The notes under the pieces were generated by a model, which saw only the letters and a list, made by a program, of their open reading frames with translations, had not been told where the DNA came from and ran no database searches. DNA of 36,428 nt from an uncultured Selenomonadales bacterium. GTDB taxonomy: Bacteria > Bacillota > Negativicutes > Selenomonadales > Selenomonadaceae. Positions 16,999 through 24,549 of this stretch are shown here, one piece after another (within the stretch, counting starts at the first letter, position 1; each line of letters opens with the position of its first letter). The DNA is taken from NCBI GenBank assembly GCA_937915725.1, contig CALGGV010000353.1, forward strand, positions 1 to 36,428, given 5' to 3'. Position numbers and translations under genes: made by a program.

Positions 16999-18086
16999 GA
17001 TAAATTCTCCTCCGGACTTTCCTTTAGAAAATTAAAAAATCTTTCTACACCTTCATAAACAGTAATTGTAGGTTCGTAGTGGAGAATTTGTCGTGCCTTT
17101 TCGATATTTGGGCAGCGTCTTTGAGGATTATTAGTCAAATACTCTTTGTCATCGCTTAAAGAATAAATAATTTTTCCCTTGTAATCAAAAATTTTTTCGC
17201 CAATTTCACGGTAAATTTCTGCAAATTCTGCTATAGAAATTTCCGGCTTGTCAATGCCAATATTAAAATAATCGTATTCGCCATGAAGAAGAACCTTTAA
17301 ATAACCGGCAACAGCATCAGCAATGTAACAAAAAGTTCGGCGAGGCGAACCGCTGGAAAGAATTTTTATATCTTTACCGTCAATAATATTTTTGGCAAAA
17401 TCTGCAGGAACGCGCTTATCTGTAATTTTCATTCCCGGACCGTAATTGTTAAAAGGACGTACCACGCCTATTGGCATATTGTAAATCTGTGAAAAAAGAC
17501 GACAAAGAGTTTCGCAAAAACGTTTTGATTCGTCATAACAAGCACGGGGACCGGTTGCACTTACATTGCCATTGTAATTTTCATCGGTAGGAATTTTTTC
17601 GGCAGGAGGATCGCCGTAAATTTCACTGGTAGAGAAAAATAAAAATCCCGCTAAATTCTTATCTTTGTAAAAATCTAAAAGGCGTCTCAAACCCCAAACA
17701 TTCGCCTCAACTGTTTCAATGGGATATAATCTGTAAAATGTTGGTGAGGCGATTGACGCCATATGAATTGCAAAATTTATTTCTTGTGCGCCTGCAATAT
17801 TTTCTATTTCGTCCTTGATAATATCAAATTTTTCCAAAATAAAACGTTCATCATTGGAAAAAGTTTTTTGCCAAGCAGGTTGCCCCATTATGAAATTGTC
17901 AAGGCATACGACTTTTTTTAAATTCAATTCATTGCGAAATTGATACAAAAAATTTGTCATATAAAAGCCGATGAAACCTGCACTTCCTGTAATTAAAATT
18001 CTGCTACCTGAAAGTTTTTGCTTTTCTTCCGTCGACAGCATATTAAAAGTATGGCTTAAATCCTTTTTTAATTGACCAGTTATCAT
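16992..18086 (-). CDS. NAD-dependent epimerase/dehydratase, UDP-glucuronate decarboxylase (UXS)-like
   Basis: 364 aa from ATG 18086 (GAGGTG about 6 bp upstream). Extended SDR with TGSAGFIGFYM, catalytic Ser in FFSTSEIYG, and Tyr/Lys in CYDESKRFCE. The surrounding pattern (HMASIASPTFYRLYPIET, then RPFNNYGPGM and SPRRTFCYIADAV) is that of UXS-type decarboxylases and their relatives. The 3' end overlaps the dehydrogenase gene that would make its uronate substrate, which supports a sequential pathway. Alternative: another NDP-sugar epimerase of the same subfamily. Confidence 0.87.
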   Translation of the reverse strand: MITGQLKKDLSHTFNMLSTEEKQKLSGSRILITGSAGFIGFYMTNFLYQFRNELNLKKVVCLDNFIMGQPAWQKTFSNDERFILEKFDIIKDEIENIAGAQEINFAIHMASIASPTFYRLYPIETVEANVWGLRRLLDFYKDKNLAGFLFFSTSEIYGDPPAEKIPTDENYNGNVSATGPRACYDESKRFCETLCRLFSQIYNMPIGVVRPFNNYGPGMKITDKRVPADFAKNIIDGKDIKILSSGSPRRTFCYIADAVAGYLKVLLHGEYDYFNIGIDKPEISIAEFAEIYREIGEKIFDYKGKIIYSLSDDKEYLTNNPQRRCPNIEKARQILHYEPTITVYEGVERFFNFLKESPEENLSW

Positions 18087-18240
18087 GAACACACCTCAAT
18101 TTTTCATCATTCGTAACTTAAGTTATTACTTGTGAAAAATATTTTGGTGCCTCAAAAAACATGATGCCTGTAAGCCAAAAATTCAATTAAAGTTGGCAAG
18201 TTTTTCCTTGACTTTGAATATTTTGTTTTATAAATCTTGA

Positions 18241-19329
18241 CTAACTGCCAAGAGCTATAGTAACTTGCCCCCCCCCTCTACTAATATTTTGGAATCGTTC
18301 GTTAATTTGTCGACTCATGCATTCCACGAGATTTTTTTTATCACGAAAAATTTTGTACCATTCGACAGTTTTTTCAATCGCCGTTTGAATATTCCAAATT
18401 GGCGTCCAATCAAAGACAGATTTTAATTTGGCGCAATCCAATTTTAAAAAGTTCGCCTCTTTTGGCTGATTAAGCGATTGACTCTCCCATTTCAAATTTT
18501 CGCCCCAACTTTTGCAAAAAATTTCGGCAAGTTCGCCGGTTGTCACATTGTCATTATCTGAAGGTCCAACATTATAACTGCCACTGAAATTTTTATTGCC
18601 AAATTGTTTTTCGGCAATCATTAAGTAAACAAAAAGCGGCTCCAAAACGTGTTGATAAGGGCGAATTGAATTTGGGTTGCGAACTTTTATACTTTGCCCG
18701 CTTAAGGCGGCGCGTACGCAGTCGGGAATAATTCTGAACTCGGCAAAATCGCCGCCGCCTATAACATTTCCTGCGCGAACAGTCGAAATAGAAATTTCCC
18801 TGTCAGAAAAAAAACTGCGCGTGTAGCATTGAGTTACCAATTCCGAACAACTTTTACTGTTGGAATAAGGATCGTTGCCGTTAATTTCGTCAATTTCTCT
18901 GTAGCCGTAACACCATTCGTTATTACGATAAACTTTGTCTGTTGTAACATTGACAAAAGATTTTACACTGGTACTTTTGCGAACACATTCCAAAATATTG
19001 ACAGTTCCCATTACATTTGTTGAGTAAGTTTCAACAGGATTTTTATAGCCTTCCAAAACTATTGGTTGCGCCGCCAAATGAAAAACTATTTCCGGCTGAA
19101 ATTTTTCAAATGCAATTTTAAGATTTTCCAAATTTCGCACGTCGCCGGTAATTGAAGAAATTTTTTTGTCAAGTTCAATCAGCTCAAAAAGATTGGGCGA
19201 AGTTGGAGGTTTCAGTGAATAGCCTGTAACTTTCGCTCCAAAAGAATTTAAAATAAAAGCTAGCCACGCGCCCTTAAAGCCGGTGTGTCCTGTTAAAAAG
19301 ACTTTTTTATTTTTCCAAAAATTATTCAT
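18241..19329 (-). CDS. rfbG: CDP-glucose 4,6-dehydratase, with a G9 tract just before the stop
   Basis: About 362 aa from ATG 19329. A GTG at 19338 overlaps the previous stop (GTGA) and is an alternative start. Extended SDR: GHTGFKGAWLAF at the N-terminus, TTDKVY, catalytic YSNSK (in NDPYSNSKSCSE), and GGGDFAEFRIIPD, the RfbG signature. It converts CDP-glucose to CDP-4-keto-6-deoxyglucose, between RfbF and RfbH in the pathway. The last residues (SRGGGQVTIALGS) are encoded by and after nine G (18276-18268). Slippage would change only the tail: eight G gives RGGGKLL and stop; ten G gives an about 35-residue longer tail ending at 18152. Confidence 0.92.
   Translation of the reverse strand: MNNFWKNKKVFLTGHTGFKGAWLAFILNSFGAKVTGYSLKPPTSPNLFELIELDKKISSITGDVRNLENLKIAFEKFQPEIVFHLAAQPIVLEGYKNPVETYSTNVMGTVNILECVRKSTSVKSFVNVTTDKVYRNNEWCYGYREIDEINGNDPYSNSKSCSELVTQCYTRSFFSDREISISTVRAGNVIGGGDFAEFRIIPDCVRAALSGQSIKVRNPNSIRPYQHVLEPLFVYLMIAEKQFGNKNFSGSYNVGPSDNDNVTTGELAEIFCKSWGENLKWESQSLNQPKEANFLKLDCAKLKSVFDWTPIWNIQTAIEKTVEWYKIFRDKKNLVECMSRQINERFQNISRGGGQVTIALGS
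18268..18276 (-). repeat. G9 homopolymer near the 3' end of rfbG
   Basis: Nine consecutive C on the plus strand, preceded on the coding strand by TAGTAGA. The three possible lengths give three different C-termini; none removes the catalytic domain. Confidence 0.95.
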
Positions 19330-19334
19330 AATCC

Positions 19335-20546
19335 TCACAATGCTTGAACTAATGACCTAGAATCAAAATTAAATTTAAGTCCGTGACGTTCAGATAAAAA
19401 TTCAAAACCATTAACAAAATCTACGCCTTCAACAAAGTTTTGACTTAACAAGAAATTTCTGACTTGCAAATAATTACCAATCATAACAAAAAGAATTATG
19501 GAGCCCTTTTTTTCGTTTAATTCTTGAACGATTTTTTCGATACCAATTTCAATATCAAGCATAAGTTCATCTGGTTTTATTGCAAAAATTTGGTGCGCCG
19601 GTTCTTGAAAATTTTTTTCACAAAGAAAAGCACGGCTACGCTCGCTAAGTAAATTTGCAAAATGCAAAAGATTGATTTTTGAATTGTTTTGAATCTGCTT
19701 GAACATTTTCTCTAACGCATTATTCAAATTGCCAAACATTTCAGCATTTGCCCACGGCGTCTTTAAAAAATATTCAAAAAAAAGTTTGTTAAAAACATCG
19801 TTGGTATTGAAATTGGGTTTTCCGGGACCAGCATAGTGATAAATCGCTTTTTCGAGATGATATGGTGGAGGATCTACTCTACGTATATCATTAACGATAG
19901 AATTAAAACGATACGGTAACTTTAAATAGTTTTCTGAGAAGAGGTAATTTAATGCATCATTTTCAAAAAGATAATATTTATTATCATATATAAATTTGCA
20001 AGCATTAAGTATAGTTTCAAAATTTTCTTGCATAAAAGACGGTTTTATTATTAAAACATCAACGTTGAACCAATTTTGGGGTTTTACTAAACCGTCCCGC
20101 CATAAAGGTTTCGGATAAGACTTTATATCTACAGCAGCTGCAAATCCATACTTTCCTAAATCATATGCCCATAATTCTCCAATATCAATTTCATTAAAAA
20201 CTGTATCTGCTCCCAAACAAATAATTTTATCCAGATCCGGAAAAACTTCATGAACAATTAAAGGATACCAATGGGAATTTACTCCCGTTTTATCCGGATG
20301 CACATTTTCAAATTTTCTTAAAGTGGGACCGGAAATTTCTTCGACGTTGTGAAATTCTATCTGTTGGTTGTATTGACCGGCAATGTAACAAAATTTTCCA
20401 TGGTTATCTGCGGTAAGTCTGTCATTGTGCATTATGTGAACAGTAACTTTTTCTTTTGTATTTTCAAACATTGAAAGCATAGACGTGCCGAGCATTTTTG
20501 CAAAAAAGCCCTCGCCGCCCCAAAGTCTGTAAGCAACATGAATCAA
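19335..20546 (-). CDS. GT8-type glycosyltransferase, copy 2 (no homopolymer)
   Basis: 403 aa; start TTG 20546 with a GGAAGATGGAAA-type RBS. GT8 fold (about 1-280): IHVAYRLWGG, metal-site region ICLGADTVFN, NVDVLIIKP, ENDALNYLF, and the HxxGxxKP motif as YHYAGPGKPNF. The second half (about 300-403) is a separate domain shared with the upstream copy (IILFVMIGNYLQVRNFLLSQ, then FVEGVDFVNGFEFLSE) whose function I do not recognise. The first ~117 residues and the segment around TPWANAEMFGNLNN are almost identical to the neighbouring copy. The middle, which should hold acceptor specificity, is diverged. It transfers a sugar in glycan assembly. Confidence 0.85.
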   Translation of the reverse strand: MIHVAYRLWGGEGFFAKMLGTSMLSMFENTKEKVTVHIMHNDRLTADNHGKFCYIAGQYNQQIEFHNVEEISGPTLRKFENVHPDKTGVNSHWYPLIVHEVFPDLDKIICLGADTVFNEIDIGELWAYDLGKYGFAAAVDIKSYPKPLWRDGLVKPQNWFNVDVLIIKPSFMQENFETILNACKFIYDNKYYLFENDALNYLFSENYLKLPYRFNSIVNDIRRVDPPPYHLEKAIYHYAGPGKPNFNTNDVFNKLFFEYFLKTPWANAEMFGNLNNALEKMFKQIQNNSKINLLHFANLLSERSRAFLCEKNFQEPAHQIFAIKPDELMLDIEIGIEKIVQELNEKKGSIILFVMIGNYLQVRNFLLSQNFVEGVDFVNGFEFLSERHGLKFNFDSRSLVQAL

Positions 20547-20592
20547 TTATTTCCATCTTCCTTTCTTAAAATTTATCTTCACAAATTTTGAT

Positions 20593-21843
20593 TTACAAAG
20601 CTTGAAGTAACGGCTTAGAATCAAAACTAAATTTAAGCCCGTGACGTTCAGATAAAAATTCAAAGCCATTGACAAAATCTACGCCTTCAACAAAGTTTTG
20701 ACTTAACAAGAAATTTCTGGCTTGCAAATAATCGTCAACCATAACAAAAAGAATTATATATCTTTCTACTACCCCCCCCCGTTTTTGCCTTTCATTTAAT
20801 TCTTGAATGATTTTTTCGCCGCCCATTTCTGTATTAAGAATTAGTTCGTCGGGGGTTACTTCAAAAATTCGGCGTACAGATTCTTGAAAATCTTTTTCAC
20901 AAAGAAAAGCGCGGCTACGTTTGCTAAGTAAATTTGCAACGTATAAAAGACTATCTTTAGAGTTATTTTGAATCTGCTTGAACATTTTCTCTAAGGCATT
21001 ATTCAAATTGCCAAACATTTCAGCATTTGCCCACGGCGTCTTCAAAAAATATTCTAGGTAGAGTTTGTTGTAGATATCTGTTGTATCAAATGAAGGTTTG
21101 GAAATTTTACCGCCAGCAAAATGATAAATTGCCTTTTGCAAATGATTTTCTCCCCGTTCACGTACCCAGTTTAATACCATGTTAAATTTACTTGGTAATT
21201 TTTGATACTTTTTTGAAAAAAGATAGTTCAAAGTGTCTTGCTCAAAAAGATAAGCATAGCCATGAACATATAAAGTCTCGCAGCCTTTTAAAATAAGTTT
21301 AAAATTATTGCGAAAGAAATCTGGATTGAAAAGAAAAACATCGGCATTAAAATAATCGTCATGATCAACGAGACCATTTCGCACTAATGGGGGACCTTGA
21401 AACTTTACTCCATTTGCATATTCTGCTACTGCTGCAAAAGGAAAATCTTCATTTAATTCAGTATTCCATAGTTCACAAATATCAATAGAATTAAATACAG
21501 TGTCAGCTCCAAGGCAAATTATTTTGTCCAGATTCGGAAAAACTTCGTGCGCAATTAAAGGATACCAATGGGAATTTACTCCCGTTTTATCGGGATACAC
21601 ATTTTCAAATTTTCTTAAAGTGGGACCGGAAATTTCTTCGACGTTGTGAAATTCTATCTGTTGGTTGTATTGACCGGCAATGTAACAAAATTTTCCATGG
21701 TTATCTGCGGTAAGTCTGTCATTGTGCATTATGTGAACAGTAACTTTTTCTTTTGTGTTTTCAAACATTGAAAGCATAGACACGCCGAGCATTTTTGCAT
21801 AGACTCCATCGCCGCCCCAAAGTCTGTAAGCAACATGAATCAA
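20593..21843 (-). CDS. GT8-type glycosyltransferase, copy 1, with in-frame G9 tract
   Basis: 416 aa; start TTG 21843. Same architecture as copy 2: ICLGADTVFN, FNADVFLFNP, EQDTLNYLF, YHFAGGKISKPSF, then the extra C-terminal domain. In copy 2 the linker reads NEKKGSIILF; here it reads NERQKRGGVVERYIILF, and the inserted codons contain nine G (20780-20772). With nine G the frame is open to the end (ON). Eight G gives an immediate TAG. Ten G gives 11-12 foreign residues and then TGA. Either loses about 70 C-terminal residues while keeping the GT8 domain. It lies 20 bp after rfbF. Confidence 0.86.
   Translation of the reverse strand: MIHVAYRLWGGDGVYAKMLGVSMLSMFENTKEKVTVHIMHNDRLTADNHGKFCYIAGQYNQQIEFHNVEEISGPTLRKFENVYPDKTGVNSHWYPLIAHEVFPNLDKIICLGADTVFNSIDICELWNTELNEDFPFAAVAEYANGVKFQGPPLVRNGLVDHDDYFNADVFLFNPDFFRNNFKLILKGCETLYVHGYAYLFEQDTLNYLFSKKYQKLPSKFNMVLNWVRERGENHLQKAIYHFAGGKISKPSFDTTDIYNKLYLEYFLKTPWANAEMFGNLNNALEKMFKQIQNNSKDSLLYVANLLSKRSRAFLCEKDFQESVRRIFEVTPDELILNTEMGGEKIIQELNERQKRGGVVERYIILFVMVDDYLQARNFLLSQNFVEGVDFVNGFEFLSERHGLKFSFDSKPLLQAL
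20772..20780 (-). repeat. G9 homopolymer in GT8 copy 1
   Basis: Nine consecutive C on the plus strand, preceded on the coding strand by AAAAAC, as in rfbH, and followed by TAGTAG. The present length keeps the gene open. Confidence 0.95.
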
Positions 21844-21863
21844 TTATTTCCATCTTCCTTTAC

Positions 21864-22643
21864 TTAAAATTTATCTTCCCACAATTTCCAAGGAGCCATT
21901 CCGGTTTGCCAGAGTGATTCTAATTTTCTTTGATCTCTGATTGTGTCCATGCATTGCCAAAAACCGGTATACTTATAAGCGCGCATTTCATCAGCTTGAA
22001 GAATTTTATCAAAAGGTTCCTGTTCCAACATGAAGTCACCTTCGATATAATCAAAAATTTCCGGACGCATGACCATATAACCGACATTAATAAAAGGGAC
22101 GTCGGTTCTTGATTTTTCTCTGAACGATAAAACTTTATCGCCGTCAAGAGTTAAAGCCCCAAAACGCCCTTCCGGTTGAACTGCTGTTATTGTGCAAATT
22201 TTTCCGTGCGATTCATGAAATTTTATTACTTCATTTACATTTACGTCAGAAACGCCATCGCCATAAGTAAGCAAAAAACTTTCGCCGTTAGTATAGGGCT
22301 GAATTTTTTTTATTCGCCCGGCTGTCAAAGTATTGTAGCCGGTATTTATAACAGTTACCCTCCACGGCTCAGAATAATTTTTGTGAATGGTAATATTTCC
22401 TTCGCCTGAAAAATCAAATGTTACGTCGCTATTGTGCAAAACATAATTTGAAAAAAAATCTTTTATGACGTGTTGTTTATAACCCGCGCAAATTATAAAT
22501 TCATTGTGCCCCCAATGAGAATAAGTTTTCATGATATGCCACAAAATCGGCTTGCCGCCAATTTCAATCATTGGTTTTGGAATGAATTGAGACTCTTCAG
22601 CTATACGAGTGCCAAGCCCTCCAGCCAAAATTACAACTTTCAA
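21864..22643 (-). CDS. rfbF: Glucose-1-phosphate cytidylyltransferase
   Basis: 259 aa from TTG 22643 (MKVVILAGG; AAGGTG upstream). The frame extends six codons further but that would bury the RBS; RfbF proteins are about 257 aa. Nucleotidyltransferase signature LAGGLGTRIAEESQFIPKPMIEIGG with the catalytic Arg and Lys, then TYGDGVSDVNV with the metal Asp, and FGALTLDGDKVLSFREK. It makes CDP-glucose from glucose-1-P and CTP, the entry step for RfbG and RfbH. First clearly biosynthetic gene of the glycan operon. Confidence 0.95.
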   Translation of the reverse strand: MKVVILAGGLGTRIAEESQFIPKPMIEIGGKPILWHIMKTYSHWGHNEFIICAGYKQHVIKDFFSNYVLHNSDVTFDFSGEGNITIHKNYSEPWRVTVINTGYNTLTAGRIKKIQPYTNGESFLLTYGDGVSDVNVNEVIKFHESHGKICTITAVQPEGRFGALTLDGDKVLSFREKSRTDVPFINVGYMVMRPEIFDYIEGDFMLEQEPFDKILQADEMRAYKYTGFWQCMDTIRDQRKLESLWQTGMAPWKLWEDKF

Positions 22644-22679
22644 AAAGCACACACCTTTCAATTTAAAACTTTTACTGAA

Positions 22680-22949
22680 TTAAATTTTGTGCATAGCGTC
22701 AAAAATATCTTGATGTTGAGTTTTAATTTCCACGCCAATTTCTTCGCCACGCGCCTTTAACGCCGCTTGTAAATCTACAAGCCGGATTTTACTTTCATTC
22801 GCCTCAGCAAACAGAATCATATTAAAAAAACCGTTTAAAATATTTTGATTGATACTAAGAATATTAACTTCATTATCGGCAAGAATTTTTGTAACCGCCG
22901 CAATAATTCCCACCCTGTCCTTTCCAACAACGGTAATAACCAATTTCAT
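22680..22949 (-). CDS. ACT-domain protein (UPF0237 type)
   Basis: 89 aa from ATG 22949, with AGGAGG 7 bp upstream. The open frame goes 11 codons further without an RBS. A single ACT domain starts at MKLVITVVGKDRVGIIAAVT, with ILADNEVNILSINQNIL in the middle; the length is that of UPF0237 proteins. ACT domains bind small ligands, often amino acids; no target is known for this one. It has its own promoter upstream, and the 36-bp gap to rfbF means that promoter probably also drives the glycan operon. Confidence 0.9.
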   Translation of the reverse strand: MKLVITVVGKDRVGIIAAVTKILADNEVNILSINQNILNGFFNMILFAEANESKIRLVDLQAALKARGEEIGVEIKTQHQDIFDAMHKI

Positions 22950-23002
22950 AAAAAATCCTCCTAAAAAATGCGTTGAATACAAAAATAATCATCGCTTTCA
23001 GA

Positions 23003-23031
23003 ATTATAATCTAGATTATTTTTTTTGACAA
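23003..23031 (-). promoter_or_regulatory. Promoter of the ACT gene and possibly the whole glycan operon
   Basis: Minus-strand -35 TTGTCA (23031-23026), a 17-bp spacer, and consensus -10 TATAAT (23008-23003). No terminator is seen between the ACT gene and rfbF. Confidence 0.75.
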
Positions 23032-23081
23032 GGAATAATTGGATTTATTAATACTGCGCTAATGTAATTTTAAAATAAATC

Positions 23082-23112
23082 TGCTATAATAACGGCGTTC
23101 AAATGAAAGGAG
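23082..23112 (+). promoter_or_regulatory. Extended -10 promoter and RBS of the MetF-like gene
   Basis: TGC-TATAAT at 23082-23090 without a clear -35, then the RBS AAAGGAG (23106-23112) 8 bp before ATG 23121. The RBS shows that an ATG at 23103 is not the start. It diverges from the ACT-gene promoter. Confidence 0.6.
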
Positions 23113-23120
23113 AAATTGTT

Positions 23121-23855
23121 ATGGGAAGAATAGCCGTAGAAATTGTACCGCACAGTGAAGAAGGAGTCCTGCGCGACGTCGAAATTTTAAAAAAATATTC
23201 GCAGGTAGACTGTGTAAACATTCCGGATATAATGCGCTGTGAAATTCGCCCGTGGGAGGCGGCAAAAATTACACAGCCGAAACTTCAAACAATCCCGCAC
23301 GTCCGCGCAATGGATATTGACTTAACTAAGCCGTTGCCCTTCAAAGAAACTTTTGAGAAATTTAATATTACTGAAGTTTTGGTAATTGCCGGCGACCCGC
23401 CGCAAGATATGCTCCGCACTGTTTATCCTACCGAATCAATCGACGTAATAAGAAAATTTAGGGAAGAATTGCCCAATGTAAAAGTTTACGCGGGAATTGA
23501 TCAATATCGCAGCGGTATTCGTGAAGAACTTTACAAAGTTGAAAGGAAAATGCAAGCAGGTGCGGCAGGGCTTTTTACTCAACCTTTTTTTGATATGCGC
23601 TTTTTGGAAATGTATGCAGACTTATTGGACGGTATTGACGTTTACTGGGGAGTTTCGCCGGTTTTAAGCGTGCGTTCAAAAGGTTATTGGGAGCGCAAAG
23701 ATAAAGCCGTTTTCCCAAAAGATTTTCAGCCGACTATGAATTGGAATGTTGAATTTTCGCACAAAGTTATAGATTTTATTTCAAATACAAATGGCGGCTT
23801 GTACTTTATGCCAATTACGATTGACATTGCAGATTTTCTGCCGCAGATTTTTTAA
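23121..23855 (+). CDS. MetF-like methylenetetrahydrofolate reductase family protein
   Basis: 244 aa from ATG 23121. TIM-barrel features of MTHFR are present: VEIVPHSEEG at the first strand, IPHVRAMDIDL, EVLVIAGDPPQDM (equivalent to the LRGD strand), VKVYAGIDQYRS, and MQAGAAGLFTQPFFD, the characteristic Gln-Pro-Phe-Phe motif. It is shorter than E. coli MetF (about 296 aa). Expected reaction: 5,10-methylene-THF to 5-methyl-THF, with FAD. The family includes divergent members and I cannot confirm cofactor residues. It is a single gene with its own promoter, ending in a heptamer repeat. Confidence 0.8.
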   Translation: MGRIAVEIVPHSEEGVLRDVEILKKYSQVDCVNIPDIMRCEIRPWEAAKITQPKLQTIPHVRAMDIDLTKPLPFKETFEKFNITEVLVIAGDPPQDMLRTVYPTESIDVIRKFREELPNVKVYAGIDQYRSGIREELYKVERKMQAGAAGLFTQPFFDMRFLEMYADLLDGIDVYWGVSPVLSVRSKGYWERKDKAVFPKDFQPTMNWNVEFSHKVIDFISNTNGGLYFMPITIDIADFLPQIF

Positions 23856-23902
23856 TAAGGGCTAAGGAATAAGGATTAAGGACTAAGGACTAAGGACTAG
23901 GG
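23854..23902 (+). repeat. Seven heptanucleotide units (NNTAAGG) at the MetF-like gene end
   Basis: Units at 23854, 23861, 23868, 23875, 23882, 23889 and 23896: AATAAGG, GCTAAGG, AATAAGG, ATTAAGG, ACTAAGG, ACTAAGG, ACTAGGG. The array starts inside the stop codon (TAA at 23853-23855). It is related to arrays at 28963, 32317 and 34560. Confidence 0.9.
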
Positions 23903-23958
23903 ATTCTTTATTTCTTTCAAAGAAAGTACATTCATAAATAAAAAAGAGGTGAAACAAA

Positions 23959-24549
23959 ATGAAACTGCTAAAAATCTTGCCAATAATTTTATTGCTGTTA
24001 ATTTTCCCTGCAAAAACTTTCGCAGAAATGCCTAAGATAGAGGCGGGCGAAACTTATTTTGATATGATAAAAGGCTATTATGTTTTGAAGGATAATGTTC
24101 ACGTTGAAATTAACAATCACGGGCACCACGCCACAATCACAGCCAATGAGGCAAAAGTCAACGTCCTAACTCAAAAATGTTGGGCTGAAGGTAAAGTCAA
24201 CCTTAAGCACGATAACGAAACTTTCAGTTGCGATAACGCCTATTTGCAATGGAAAACAAAAACCGCCGAAGTTGTAGGCAATGTCAAATTTAACAGCCAA
24301 AAAATTGTCAGCGTAACTTCAGATACTGCAATTTTCAGCTGGGGCGATAAAATTGTTGACTTTTACGGCAATGTTACAATTAAAGCAGAAAAAAATTTGC
24401 AACTTGAGAAAAATTTGAAAGTAAAAAAGAAAACTTATTCGCACGTTCGCTACAACGTAATTGAAAATAAAATTCTCCAACTTGAAGAAAATTCTGACAC
24501 GCCAAATATCGAAATTCCTAATCCCGATAACGATAGTGAGGAAAAATAA
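23959..24549 (+). CDS. LptA/OstA-like periplasmic protein
   Basis: 196 aa; RBS GAGGTG 7 bp before the ATG. Sec signal peptide in the first 22 residues (KLLKILPIILLLLIFPAKTFA). The body is a repeated beta-strand pattern of the OstA_N/LptA fold: YYVLKDNVHVEINN, ATITANEAKVNV, KCWAEGKVNLKH, DNAYLQWKTKTAEVVGNVKF, VDFYGNVTIKAE. LptA-type proteins bridge the periplasm for lipopolysaccharide transport, so this is good evidence for an outer membrane. The highly charged C-terminus (DNDSEEK) is not part of the fold. The stop is immediately followed by the next ATG. Confidence 0.82.
   Translation: MKLLKILPIILLLLIFPAKTFAEMPKIEAGETYFDMIKGYYVLKDNVHVEINNHGHHATITANEAKVNVLTQKCWAEGKVNLKHDNETFSCDNAYLQWKTKTAEVVGNVKFNSQKIVSVTSDTAIFSWGDKIVDFYGNVTIKAEKNLQLEKNLKVKKKTYSHVRYNVIENKILQLEENSDTPNIEIPNPDNDSEEK

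Noticed and set aside
23854..23902. CRISPR array
   Set aside because: Units are 7 bp with no spacers, and no cas genes are in the window.
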